A stretch of 36,553 nt of DNA from an uncultured Flavobacteriales bacterium (GTDB lineage: Bacteria; Bacteroidota; Bacteroidia; Flavobacteriales; CAJXXR01), in the NCBI GenBank assembly GCA_913063375.1, contig CAJXXR010000025.1, positions 1-36,553 on the forward strand. The letters are read 5' to 3'. The translations under genes and the position numbers were made by a program. Below are positions 22,446 to 30,464 of this stretch, piece after piece (position 1 is the stretch's first letter; the number at the start of each line of letters is the position of its first letter). The notes beneath the pieces were generated by a model. That model saw only the letters and a list, made by a program, of their open reading frames with translations. It was not told the DNA's origin and did not search any database.

Positions 22446-22694
22446 ATGTTAAAAGTAATAAAAGAGGAGTCTCGATCCGTTCAAAACGATCTAAACTCCG
22501 ATCAGCCTTTGCGAAGTATTGCAAAGACTGTGAGTTGGAGAATCATTGGAACGATTGACACCATTGGTATTTCCTGGTTGCTCACCGGAGAATTAAGCTT
22601 GGCTTTCTCCATTGGATCAATTGAGGTGGTCACCAAGATGATCCTCTACTTTTTTCACGAACGAATTTGGAACCATTTAAAATGGATGCGATGA
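22446..22694 (+). CDS. DUF2061 small membrane protein
   Basis: 82 residues. The core RSIAKTVSWRIIGTIDTIGISWLLTG and the following FSIGSIEVVTKMILYFFHERIWNHLKW match the DUF2061 family: two membrane helices with a conserved arginine and an HERIW motif. These proteins are often found next to sulfate-assimilation genes (known association from genome surveys, as far as I remember); the molecular function is not known. It is the first gene of the operon after the Cys leaders. The stop codon overlaps the cysH start in ATGA, so the two are translationally coupled. Confidence 0.85.
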   Translation: MLKVIKEESRSVQNDLNSDQPLRSIAKTVSWRIIGTIDTIGISWLLTGELSLAFSIGSIEVVTKMILYFFHERIWNHLKWMR

Positions 22695-23392
22695 CACCAT
22701 ATGCACAAGTACAATTATTGAGCTCAGCTACTAAGGAATGGAGTATTACAGAGATTCTTACTTATCTCACGGGGCAATTCCCAGGTCAAGTTAGTTTCTC
22801 AAGTTCTTTCGGTCAAGAAGATCAAGTATTGACTGATATGATAGCTCAGGAGGGGTTGGAAATCAAGATTTTCACCTTAGATACCGGAAGGTTGTTTCAG
22901 GAAACATACGATGTATTCGATCGAACAAAGCGAAAGTACGATTTAGACATCCAGGCTTATTATCCCGCTGCCAAAGAGCTGGGAGAGATGGTGAGCCAGG
23001 AGGGACCCAATAGTTTCTATTTTGGCATAAAGGAAAGAAAGAAATGTTGTCGTATCCGGAAATTGGAACCCTTAAGACGGGCCTTAAAAGGAAATAAGAT
23101 TTGGGTTACTGGACTTCGATCTGGTCAGTCTGCCAATCGGCAAGAATTGCCAAAATTCGAATATGATGAGCAGTTCAAGGTCATAAAGTTCAATCCTTTA
23201 TTGGATTGGGAATTAGCCGCTGTTCAAGTCTATTTGGAGAAGTATAATGTACCACAGAATAGCTTACATAAGAAAGGATTTGTAAGTATTGGCTGTGCCC
23301 CTTGTACAAGAGCAATAGAGCCAGGTGATGACATTAGAGCTGGACGATGGTGGTGGGAAGGTTCCCACAAAGAGTGTGGATTACATAAATAA
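22691..23392 (+). CDS. cysH: Adenylyl-sulfate (APS) reductase, CysH family
   Basis: 233 residues from the ATG at 22691, chosen because it overlaps the upstream stop as ATGA; ATGs at 22667 and 22682 are in frame. PP-loop-type fold: SSSFGQEDQVL, TLDTGRLFQET, FYFGIKERKKCC. Cysteines C119-C120 (KKCCRIRK) and C202/C205 (GCAPCTR) form the CC...CxxC motif that binds a [4Fe-4S] cluster, marking assimilatory APS reductases (thioredoxin-dependent) rather than PAPS reductases. C229 in KECGLH is the catalytic cysteine. It reduces APS to sulfite and AMP. The presence of the cluster agrees with the lack of an APS kinase gene in the operon. Confidence 0.93.
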   Translation: MTPYAQVQLLSSATKEWSITEILTYLTGQFPGQVSFSSSFGQEDQVLTDMIAQEGLEIKIFTLDTGRLFQETYDVFDRTKRKYDLDIQAYYPAAKELGEMVSQEGPNSFYFGIKERKKCCRIRKLEPLRRALKGNKIWVTGLRSGQSANRQELPKFEYDEQFKVIKFNPLLDWELAAVQVYLEKYNVPQNSLHKKGFVSIGCAPCTRAIEPGDDIRAGRWWWEGSHKECGLHK

Positions 23393-23399
23393 AGACAAA

Positions 23400-24302
23400 A
23401 TGCAAAACAAAGTATTTAAAGCGAATCAACTGGAGAGTGAGTCGGTACATATATTCAGAGAAGTTGTGGCTCAATTTGAGCGTCCTGTCTTACTTTTTTC
23501 AGGTGGAAAGGACTCCATAACGTTGGTGAGATTGGCACAGAAAGCCTTTTTCCCTGCAAAGATTCCATTTCCTCTATTACATGTAGATACTGGACACAAT
23601 TTCCCTGAGACTATAGCTTTTAGAGACAAATTGGTTGAAGAATTGGGATTAGAGTTGATCGTCAGAAATGTACAGGTGGCAATTGATTCTGGAAAGGTTA
23701 GAGAAGAAAAAGGAAAATATGCCAGTAGAAATAGTCTACAGACGGTGACACTTTTGGATGCCATCGAAGAATTCAAATTCGATGCTTGTATTGGTGGAGC
23801 CAGGAGAGACGAAGAGAAGTCAAGGGCTAAGGAACGTATATTCTCAGTAAGAGATGATTTTGGTCAGTGGGATGAAAAAAATCAAAGACCTGAATTGTTC
23901 GATATGTTGAATGGTACCATAGAGTTGGGGCAGAATGTGCGTGTATTTCCAATTTCCAATTGGACAGAACTAGATGTATGGCACTATATCAAGCAAGAGG
24001 AATTAGAGATTCCTTCTATCTATTATTCCCATAGGCGTAATACGTTCTTAAGAGATGGGATGATCTGGCCAGATTCAGATTTTATCGTTAAGGATGAGAT
24101 AGAGTCAGTAGAAAGTCGTCAAGTTCGTTTTAGAACTGTTGGAGACATGACTTGTACTGCTGCGGTAGGTTCTGCTGCGGATAGTATAGATGAGATAATT
24201 GCTGAAATCAAACTTTCCACTATTTCGGAGCGAGGTGCCAGAATAGATGACCAACGTTCCGAAGCAGCAATGGAGCAGCGCAAGCAACAAGGTTATTTCT
24301 AA
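23400..24302 (+). CDS. cysD: Sulfate adenylyltransferase subunit 2
   Basis: 300 residues from the ATG at 23400. An in-frame ATG at 23325 would overlap the end of cysH and adds 25 residues unlike the family, so it was rejected. The PP-loop SGGKDS (34-39) marks an ATP pyrophosphatase fold. Other family features are LLHVDTGHNFPET, GGARRDEEKSRAKERIFS, PISNWTELDVWHYI and the C-terminal region RFRTVGDMTCTAAV with the final GYF. With CysN it activates sulfate to adenosine phosphosulfate, the substrate of the upstream CysH. It is separated from cysH by seven bases and from cysN by 24. Confidence 0.95.
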   Translation: MQNKVFKANQLESESVHIFREVVAQFERPVLLFSGGKDSITLVRLAQKAFFPAKIPFPLLHVDTGHNFPETIAFRDKLVEELGLELIVRNVQVAIDSGKVREEKGKYASRNSLQTVTLLDAIEEFKFDACIGGARRDEEKSRAKERIFSVRDDFGQWDEKNQRPELFDMLNGTIELGQNVRVFPISNWTELDVWHYIKQEELEIPSIYYSHRRNTFLRDGMIWPDSDFIVKDEIESVESRQVRFRTVGDMTCTAAVGSAADSIDEIIAEIKLSTISERGARIDDQRSEAAMEQRKQQGYF

Positions 24303-24326
24303 ACATCAATTTAAACAAAAAAAGCC

Positions 24327-25574
24327 ATGGAGGTTTTAAAAATAGCAACAGCAGGAAGTGTAGATGACGGGAAAAGTACCCTCATTGGTCGGCTGTTGTA
24401 CGATACAAAATCATTGACTGACGATAAGCTTCAGGAAATTGAGAGAAGTAGTAAAAGTAAAGGGTTTGATTATCTGGATTTTTCATTGGCTACCGATGGG
24501 CTAGTGGCAGAAAGAGAACAAGGTATCACTATAGATGTAGCGCATATCTATTTTTCAACAAATACGCGAAGTTATATCATAGCCGATACCCCTGGGCATA
24601 TTGAATATACTAGAAATATGGTGACGGGAGCTTCTACTTCCACGGTGTCCATTATTTTAATAGATGCTAGAAAGGGGGTGATTGAGCAGACCTACAGACA
24701 TTTTTTCATCAATCAGCTTTTACAGGTGAAACATGTTATTGTAGCCATTAATAAGATGGATTTAGTGGATTATTCTGAAGAAGTTTTCAAGGAGATAAAG
24801 GCAGACTTTGATGCGCTAATCGCTAGGTCAACCTTTGGGAAACAACAGATTCATTTTGTCCCAATTAGTGCTTTACAAGGAGATAATATTGTCTCATCCT
24901 CATCCAATACAAACTGGTATGAAGGTGCTAATGTATTGTCCTTACTAGAGTCTATTCCTACAAAGGAAGTGTCCAAGAAGAGTAGAGCAAGATTTCCGGT
25001 ACAGCAAGTTATCAGACCCAAAACAAGTGCCTTTCATGATTATAGAGCTTATGCAGGAAAATTATATGGCTCTAGCTTAAAGGTGGGTGATGCCATCACT
25101 GTTTTACCTTCTAAAACCCAATCTACCATTAAGGGGATTTCCTTTTTTGGTGACCATTATGAGGAAGTGGAAGAAGGAGCTTCAATCAGTCTACAATTAG
25201 AACATGATATCAATATAAGTAGAGGAGATATGATTGTGAAGTCCGATGAACTACCAGGGATAGATAAACAGCTAAGAGCTTATGTAGCTTGGTTGGATGT
25301 AAAGTCATTGAAGCCAGGTGCTAAATTTATACTACAACATGGTGTCCATAGGGTATTGGCAAGGGTAGAGAAAATTGAAAAGGTGGTAAGTACGGATTTT
25401 TCTGGTTCTCTTTTCGGGCAGAAACAGGTAGATCTAAATGAGATTGCCTCTGTATCATTTAAGCTAAATAAGGCGATTTATTACGATGCATACAATGAAA
25501 ATCCAGGTAATGGTTCATTTATTCTCATCGATGAATTGAGCAATCATACTTCTGGGGTAGGTTTTATCCGATAA
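24327..25574 (+). CDS. cysN: Sulfate adenylyltransferase subunit 1 (GTPase)
   Basis: 415 residues. EF-Tu-like GTPase: P-loop GSVDDGKST (10-18), switch region REQGITIDVAH, ADTPGH (86-91), NKMD (142-145), followed by the two beta-barrel domains typical of this family (VIRPKTSAFHDYRAYAGKL and onward). It couples GTP hydrolysis to APS formation by CysD. Length corresponds to CysN alone; there is no fused APS kinase (CysC) domain, in agreement with the APS-reductase type of CysH. It is placed between cysD and the sulfite reductase gene, with 13 bases to the latter. Confidence 0.95.
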   Translation: MEVLKIATAGSVDDGKSTLIGRLLYDTKSLTDDKLQEIERSSKSKGFDYLDFSLATDGLVAEREQGITIDVAHIYFSTNTRSYIIADTPGHIEYTRNMVTGASTSTVSIILIDARKGVIEQTYRHFFINQLLQVKHVIVAINKMDLVDYSEEVFKEIKADFDALIARSTFGKQQIHFVPISALQGDNIVSSSSNTNWYEGANVLSLLESIPTKEVSKKSRARFPVQQVIRPKTSAFHDYRAYAGKLYGSSLKVGDAITVLPSKTQSTIKGISFFGDHYEEVEEGASISLQLEHDINISRGDMIVKSDELPGIDKQLRAYVAWLDVKSLKPGAKFILQHGVHRVLARVEKIEKVVSTDFSGSLFGQKQVDLNEIASVSFKLNKAIYYDAYNENPGNGSFILIDELSNHTSGVGFIR

Positions 25575-25587
25575 TTAGAACAAAGAG

Positions 25588-27702
25588 ATGAAAAGTTTTA
25601 GAACAGAAATAGAAAATCCGGTTATAGCGAAAGATATCCTAGAATTGGAGCAAAAAATTCATGCCTTTAATTCGGGGGAGATTGATGAGGAGCGTTTTCG
25701 GAGTTTGCGATTAGCACGCGGAGTGTATGGTCAGCGACAGCCAGGTGTTCAAATGATCAGAATAAAATTACCCTATGGAAAGGTGACGAGTGAGCAGTTG
25801 CATCGAATAGCTGATGTATCTGATAAATATTCTACAGGTAGGTTGCATATTACCACGCGTCAAGATATCCAGATTCATCATGTGAGCTTGGATAGAACCC
25901 CTGAGTTGTGGTCCGAATTGGAAAGAGATGATATAACCCTGAGGGAAGCCTGTGGGAATGCTGTGAGAAATATCACTGCTTCAGCAAATGCGGGAATAGA
26001 TCCTAAGGAAGCTTTTGATGTATCACCTTATGCACAGGCAATGTTTCAATTCTTCTTAAGAAATCCTGTTTCACAGGAAATGGGAAGGAAGATCAAAATT
26101 GCCTTCTCTTCCTCAGAAGAAGATACTGCACTGACCTATATCCATGATCTAGGCTTTATACCGAAAGTCAAAATAATCAAGGGTGTTGAACAAAGAGGTT
26201 TTAAGGTATTGCTGGCAGGAGGTTTGGGTACGCAATCAAGGCATGCAGATATTGCTCATGAATTTTTACCCGAGGATCAACTTTTACCTTTCACTGAAGG
26301 GGTATTGCGTGTGTTCGATAGATATGGTGAACGTTCCAAGCGGTTGAAGGCAAGGTTGAAATTCTTAGTAAAAGAATTGGGGCTCCATGAATTTTTGAAA
26401 CTTGTTGAAGAAGAGAGATTGGCGCTGCAATTCAAAGAATTTAATGTACTGATTGAAGATACAGTCATAGTACCCTCTTCAGTGAACCTTCCAGCAGTAC
26501 ATATTGAAGATCCAGAGTCATTTGGGATTTGGAAAACAACCAATGTTTATCCACAGAAACAGGAAGATTTATTTGCTATTGGAATCCGGGTTTCACTGGG
26601 TGATTTTTATACAGCTAAAGCTAGAGCGCTTGCGGATCTAATTAAGAAATATGGAGCAAATGAGTTGAGGTTTACCATCAGGCAAAACATGTTATTGAGA
26701 AATATTCATAAGGACGCTCTTCCTTTTTTCTATCAGGAACTTGATAGGTTGGGTATGGCAAGGTCTGGATATGAATCCGCCTTAGACATTACTTCATGTC
26801 CAGGTACAGATACATGTAATCTAGGAATTGCTAGCAGTACAGGAATTGCCAGAGAATTGGAAAAGGTGCTGCATAACGAATATCCAAATTATATAGGAGA
26901 AGAAGATATCGCCATAAAGATCAGTGGTTGTATGAACTCTTGTGGTCAGCATATGATGGCTAGTATCGGATTCCAAGGAATGACTTTAAAGTCGGGAGTC
27001 AAGGTAGCTCCAGCTCTACAAGTTTTATTGGGAGGTGTAAACAAGGGGGATGGCGCCGGACTATTTGCAGATAAGGTGATAAAGATTCCGAGTAAAAGAG
27101 GTCCAGAGGCCTTAAGGTTATTGTTGAATGATTTTGAAAAGAATAAAATTCTAGGTCAGACATTCAGTCAATATTATAAGGTAGAGGGTAGAGGATATTT
27201 TAATGAGCTTCTAAAACCACTATCGGAAACGAATAACCTTGAGGACAGTGATTTTATTGATTGGGGGCATGAAAACGCATATAAAAAGCAAATAGGAATT
27301 GGTGAATGTGCTGGAGTCTTGATCGACCTTGTCTCCACCCTTTTGTTGGAGAGTGAGGAGAAGTTTGAAGCTGCAAAGGCGGCTATCAAACTAGGTCAAT
27401 GGGCAGATGGTATTTACCATAGCTATACCGCAATGGTAAATACCGCAAAAGCTGCATTGATAAGCGAAGGACATAAAACCAATACTCAAGTGGGGATTGT
27501 GAGGGATTTTGATAAGCAACTTGTAGATACAGGAATCATTCCATTAACTCAAAAGTTGGCAGATACTATTTATCAAATAAATGAGTATCCACCGAGTGAA
27601 TTTTTTGCCAATACCTACTTGGCAGAAGCGATAGCGATTTACAAAAAGGTAGATAGTTATCGATTAAAACAAGTACAAGATGAAAAAAATAATAAATCCT
27701 AA
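25588..27702 (+). CDS. Siroheme sulfite reductase (hemoprotein) with C-terminal HEPN-like domain
   Basis: 704 residues. Residues 1-545 are a nitrite/sulfite reductase of the ferredoxin-type or CysI family, with two ferrodoxin-like halves (GRLHITTRQDIQIHH, NELRFTIRQNMLLRN). The siroheme-[4Fe-4S] ligands are C404 and C410 (TSCPGTDTCNLG) and C448 and C452 (SGCMNSCGQH). It reduces sulfite to sulfide. Residues about 585-695 form a separate helical domain with WADGIYHSYTAMVNTAKAAL, then EGHKTNTQVGIVRDF, which resembles HEPN domains (the KTNTQVG part recalls the KTHSG segment). The fusion length is about 150 residues beyond normal CysI. The stop overlaps the SUMT gene by 23 bases. Nitrite reduction is an alternative but the operon argues for sulfite. 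Confidence 0.92.
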   Translation: MKSFRTEIENPVIAKDILELEQKIHAFNSGEIDEERFRSLRLARGVYGQRQPGVQMIRIKLPYGKVTSEQLHRIADVSDKYSTGRLHITTRQDIQIHHVSLDRTPELWSELERDDITLREACGNAVRNITASANAGIDPKEAFDVSPYAQAMFQFFLRNPVSQEMGRKIKIAFSSSEEDTALTYIHDLGFIPKVKIIKGVEQRGFKVLLAGGLGTQSRHADIAHEFLPEDQLLPFTEGVLRVFDRYGERSKRLKARLKFLVKELGLHEFLKLVEEERLALQFKEFNVLIEDTVIVPSSVNLPAVHIEDPESFGIWKTTNVYPQKQEDLFAIGIRVSLGDFYTAKARALADLIKKYGANELRFTIRQNMLLRNIHKDALPFFYQELDRLGMARSGYESALDITSCPGTDTCNLGIASSTGIARELEKVLHNEYPNYIGEEDIAIKISGCMNSCGQHMMASIGFQGMTLKSGVKVAPALQVLLGGVNKGDGAGLFADKVIKIPSKRGPEALRLLLNDFEKNKILGQTFSQYYKVEGRGYFNELLKPLSETNNLEDSDFIDWGHENAYKKQIGIGECAGVLIDLVSTLLLESEEKFEAAKAAIKLGQWADGIYHSYTAMVNTAKAALISEGHKTNTQVGIVRDFDKQLVDTGIIPLTQKLADTIYQINEYPPSEFFANTYLAEAIAIYKKVDSYRLKQVQDEKNNKS

Positions 27703-28465
27703 AGTTAGCATCGTTGGTGCTGGTCCTGGTGATCCAGATTTAATTACTGTAAAAGGTGCAAAAGCGCTTGAAAAGGCAGATGTTGTATTGTATGATGCCT
27801 TGGTAAATAAGCAATTATTGAATTTGGCGCCTAATGCTCAACATATATTTGTGGGAAAAAGGAAAGGGAAACACAGCTATAAGCAAGAGGAGATCAATCA
27901 ATTATTGGTGAAATATGCCATGAATTATGGTCATGTAGTTCGATTAAAAGGGGGGGATCCCTTTGTATTTGGAAGAGGGTCTGAAGAACTGGCTTATATC
28001 CATAATTGGAAAATCGAAACAGAAGTAGTTTCGGGAATTTCTTCTTCTTCAGCAGTTCCTGCTAGCGCAGGTATTCCGCTTACAAGTAGAGGTGTTTCGG
28101 ATAGTTTTTGGGTCCTTACAGGAACTACAAGAAAAGGGGAATTGTCACAGGATATTCATTTGGCAGCTCAATCTAATGCTACGGTAGTGGTGTTGATGGG
28201 AATGAGTAATCTGGATAAAATCCTTCACATTTTTAAGATGGAAGGAAAGTCGGGTCTACCTGTTGGAATTATTCAAAATGGTACCACGGCTGCAGAAAAA
28301 ATTGCTATTGGAAACGTTGGTACCATAGCTGGAATTGTTGAGGAGAACCAATTATCATCCCCTGCTATAATAGTTTTGGGAGAGGTAGTAAATGAGCGAA
28401 AAAAATTACAATCGTTTATATCTCAATCGCAATTTGATGTTCCCTTAAATTATAGAAACAATTAA
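27680..28465 (+). CDS. cobA: Uroporphyrinogen-III C-methyltransferase (SUMT)
   Basis: 261 residues. Typical SUMT motifs: VSIVGAGPGDPDLITVKG (9-26), YDALVNKQLL, VRLKGGDPFVFGRG, VSGISSSSAVPASAGIPLTSRG, and late TTVVVLMGM-like and IIQNGT segments. It adds two methyl groups from S-adenosylmethionine to uroporphyrinogen III, giving precorrin-2, the precursor of siroheme needed by the sulfite reductase encoded just upstream. The gene start overlaps the sulfite reductase gene by 23 bases. Next is the Met8-type dehydrogenase/chelatase, so the two enzymes together replace the trifunctional CysG of enterobacteria. Confidence 0.94.
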   Translation: MKKIINPKVSIVGAGPGDPDLITVKGAKALEKADVVLYDALVNKQLLNLAPNAQHIFVGKRKGKHSYKQEEINQLLVKYAMNYGHVVRLKGGDPFVFGRGSEELAYIHNWKIETEVVSGISSSSAVPASAGIPLTSRGVSDSFWVLTGTTRKGELSQDIHLAAQSNATVVVLMGMSNLDKILHIFKMEGKSGLPVGIIQNGTTAAEKIAIGNVGTIAGIVEENQLSSPAIIVLGEVVNERKKLQSFISQSQFDVPLNYRNN

Positions 28466-28475
28466 CGTATTAGGT

Positions 28476-29060
28476 ATGGGAAATAATAAGCTCTATCCTA
28501 TTTTTTTGAAGGCTTCGAAGTTGGATATTCTAATAATCGGGGGAGGTAAAGTAGCCTTAGAAAAACTGACTTTTCTTCTTAAATCAAGTCCGGATGCTAA
28601 GGTTAGTTTACGCGCCAAATGGTTTTTACCTGAAGTGGTGCGGTTGGCGGATAATTTTGGGATTGATATAAAGGAAGAGGCTTATCATTCTCCCCAGCTA
28701 AAGGGGCGTCAACTCATAATTGCTGCAACAAATGATCTTGCCGTAAATAAGAGGATTGTATCGGATGCCCAACAAGAAAATATATTGATCAATGTGGCGG
28801 ATATGCCAGATTTATGTGATTTCTATTTGGGAGGAATTGTGACAAAAGGGGACGTTAAAATAGCCATATCTACCAATGGGAAATCACCCACCTTAGCAAA
28901 GCGATTAAGACAATTGTTGGAAGAAGTATTACCAAATGATATTGGCTTATTGGCTGATAATCTCAATCGGTATAGGATGCAATTGAAAGCAGACCTGGAT
29001 ATAAGGGTTTCCAAGTTAAATGATCTTACTGAAGGTTTGTTAAGTAAAAAAGAAAGTTAA
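28476..29060 (+). CDS. Siroheme synthase, precorrin-2 dehydrogenase / ferrochelatase
   Basis: 194 residues, corresponding to the N-terminal part of CysG or to Met8p. A Rossmann fold is clear: LDILIIGGGKVALEKLTFLL (17-36), with LIIAATNDLAVNKRIVSDA and LINVADMPDLCDFYLGGIV, then the small domain with ISTNGKSPTLAKRLRQLLEE. It oxidises precorrin-2 to sirohydrochlorin with NAD+ and inserts Fe2+ to give siroheme. Its length fits the stand-alone enzyme. It starts 10 bases after SUMT and ends one base before the oxidoreductase gene. Confidence 0.92.
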   Translation: MGNNKLYPIFLKASKLDILIIGGGKVALEKLTFLLKSSPDAKVSLRAKWFLPEVVRLADNFGIDIKEEAYHSPQLKGRQLIIAATNDLAVNKRIVSDAQQENILINVADMPDLCDFYLGGIVTKGDVKIAISTNGKSPTLAKRLRQLLEEVLPNDIGLLADNLNRYRMQLKADLDIRVSKLNDLTEGLLSKKES

Positions 29061-29061
29061 A

Positions 29062-30114
29062 ATGATTCAAACAGACATACTAATAATTGGAGCAGGCCCA
29101 GTGGGTTTATTTACTGTTTTCGAAGCCGGTTTATTAAAACTAAAATCACATCTCATCGATGCATTGCCTCAGCCGGGAGGGCAATGTTCAGAGATTTATC
29201 CTAAAAAGCCCATTTATGACATTCCTGGTTTCCCAGAGGTGTTAGCGGGTGATTTAGTCAATAATTTGATGGAGCAAATAAAACCTTTTCAACCAGGATT
29301 TACATTGGGTGAGCGAGCCGAGACGATCGAGAAACAGGAGGATGGGACCTTTGTTGTGACCACCAATAAAGGAACAAAGCATCATGCTCCGGTATTAGTA
29401 ATAGCGGGTGGATTGGGGTCTTTTGAGCCTAGAAAACCACCTATTGCCAATATAACTGATTTTGAAGATAAGGGGCTAGCCTACTTCATTCGCGATCCAG
29501 AAATATATAGAGATAAAAAAGTAGTGATTTCAGGCGGGGGAGATTCCGCTTTAGATTGGTCTATTTATTTATCGGACATCGCAGCTGAAGTCTCTTTAGT
29601 ACACCGTAGAAAGGAATTTAGAGGTGCTTTGGATTCTGTAGAGAAAGTCGCTGAACTTGTAAAGGAAGGAAAGATTAGCCTACTTACTGAAACTGAAGTA
29701 ACGGGGCTTAATGGTGAAGAAAAGTTGAGCTCAATTGAGATTACCAGAAAAAATAAGGAGAAGGAGCAATTGGAAGTAGATGCTTTTATCCCGCTTTTTG
29801 GGTTGTCTCCTAAGTTAGGACCAATAGCCAATTGGGGATTGGAAATAGAAAAGAACGCAATAAAGGTCAATAATGCGCTAGATTATAGTACAAACATACC
29901 TGGGATATTTGCGATTGGGGATGTGAACACTTACCCTGGGAAGTTGAAATTGATTCTTTGTGGATTTCATGAAGCAGCAATAATGGCTCAATATGCCTAT
30001 AATATTATCCACCCAGGGAAACGCTATGTGATGAAATACACGACTGTCAATGGAATAGATGGATTTGACGGTCAAAAGAAAGAAGCGAAGAAAACAGTGG
30101 CAGTAAGCATTTGA
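29062..30114 (+). CDS. Ferredoxin-NADP+ reductase (thioredoxin-reductase-like type)
   Basis: 350 residues. FAD-binding GAGPVGLFTVFEAG (11-24), followed by LPQPGGQCSEIYPKKPIYDIPGFP, then the NADPH-binding GGGDSALDWSIYL with HRRKEFRG, and a C-terminal FAD contact FAIGDVNTYPGKLKLI. Unlike thioredoxin reductase, it lacks the redox CxxC in the NADPH domain, which marks the YumC-type ferredoxin/flavodoxin reductases. Position directly before a [2Fe-2S] ferredoxin gene and in the sulfite reductase operon suggests it feeds electrons from NADPH to the ferredoxin, and from there to sulfite reductase. A start one base after the previous stop suggests coupled translation. Confidence 0.9.
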   Translation: MIQTDILIIGAGPVGLFTVFEAGLLKLKSHLIDALPQPGGQCSEIYPKKPIYDIPGFPEVLAGDLVNNLMEQIKPFQPGFTLGERAETIEKQEDGTFVVTTNKGTKHHAPVLVIAGGLGSFEPRKPPIANITDFEDKGLAYFIRDPEIYRDKKVVISGGGDSALDWSIYLSDIAAEVSLVHRRKEFRGALDSVEKVAELVKEGKISLLTETEVTGLNGEEKLSSIEITRKNKEKEQLEVDAFIPLFGLSPKLGPIANWGLEIEKNAIKVNNALDYSTNIPGIFAIGDVNTYPGKLKLILCGFHEAAIMAQYAYNIIHPGKRYVMKYTTVNGIDGFDGQKKEAKKTVAVSI

Positions 30115-30145
30115 TGGCTTTCTACCGTTCATTCAAAATTGGATT

Positions 30146-30463
30146 ATGATTCAGATAAAAGTAACAGATAGAGAAGGTAATCTTCATCTATTGGATGGGC
30201 CTATCGATATGGGTTTAAACGTTATGGAGTTGTGTAAAGCTTACGAGCTTCCCGTAGAAGGAACTTGTGGTGGTATGGCGATGTGTGCATCTTGTCAGTG
30301 TTATGTGCAATCAAATCATGAGCTCCCTGAGATGAGGGAAGCTGAAGAAGAAATGTTAGATCAAGCATTTTTTGTGGCTGACAATAGCAGATTAGGCTGT
30401 CAGTTATCGCTTACAAAATCAATGAACGGATTGGAGCTTGAATTGGCTCCAGAATCATACTAA
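30146..30463 (+). CDS. [2Fe-2S] ferredoxin, adrenodoxin type
   Basis: 105 residues. The cluster ligands are visible in EGTCGGMAMCASCQCYV (Cx5Cx2C) and RLGCQLS (fourth cysteine), the pattern of adrenodoxin- or putidaredoxin-type ferredoxins. An acidic helix region (REAEEEMLDQA) fits the docking surface. It follows the reductase gene after 31 bases and ends one base before the serine acetyltransferase ATG. Likely an electron carrier between the reductase and the sulfite reductase; use by another enzyme is possible. Confidence 0.9.
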   Translation: MIQIKVTDREGNLHLLDGPIDMGLNVMELCKAYELPVEGTCGGMAMCASCQCYVQSNHELPEMREAEEEMLDQAFFVADNSRLGCQLSLTKSMNGLELELAPESY

Positions 30464-30464
30464 T

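Noticed and set aside
23325..23399. Extended N-terminus for cysD
   Set aside because: Overlaps the end of cysH in another frame and does not look like the family; the ATG at 23400 gives the normal length.
30438..30464. Extended N-terminus for cysE
   Set aside because: Lies inside the ferredoxin gene; the ATG at 30465 follows its stop directly.
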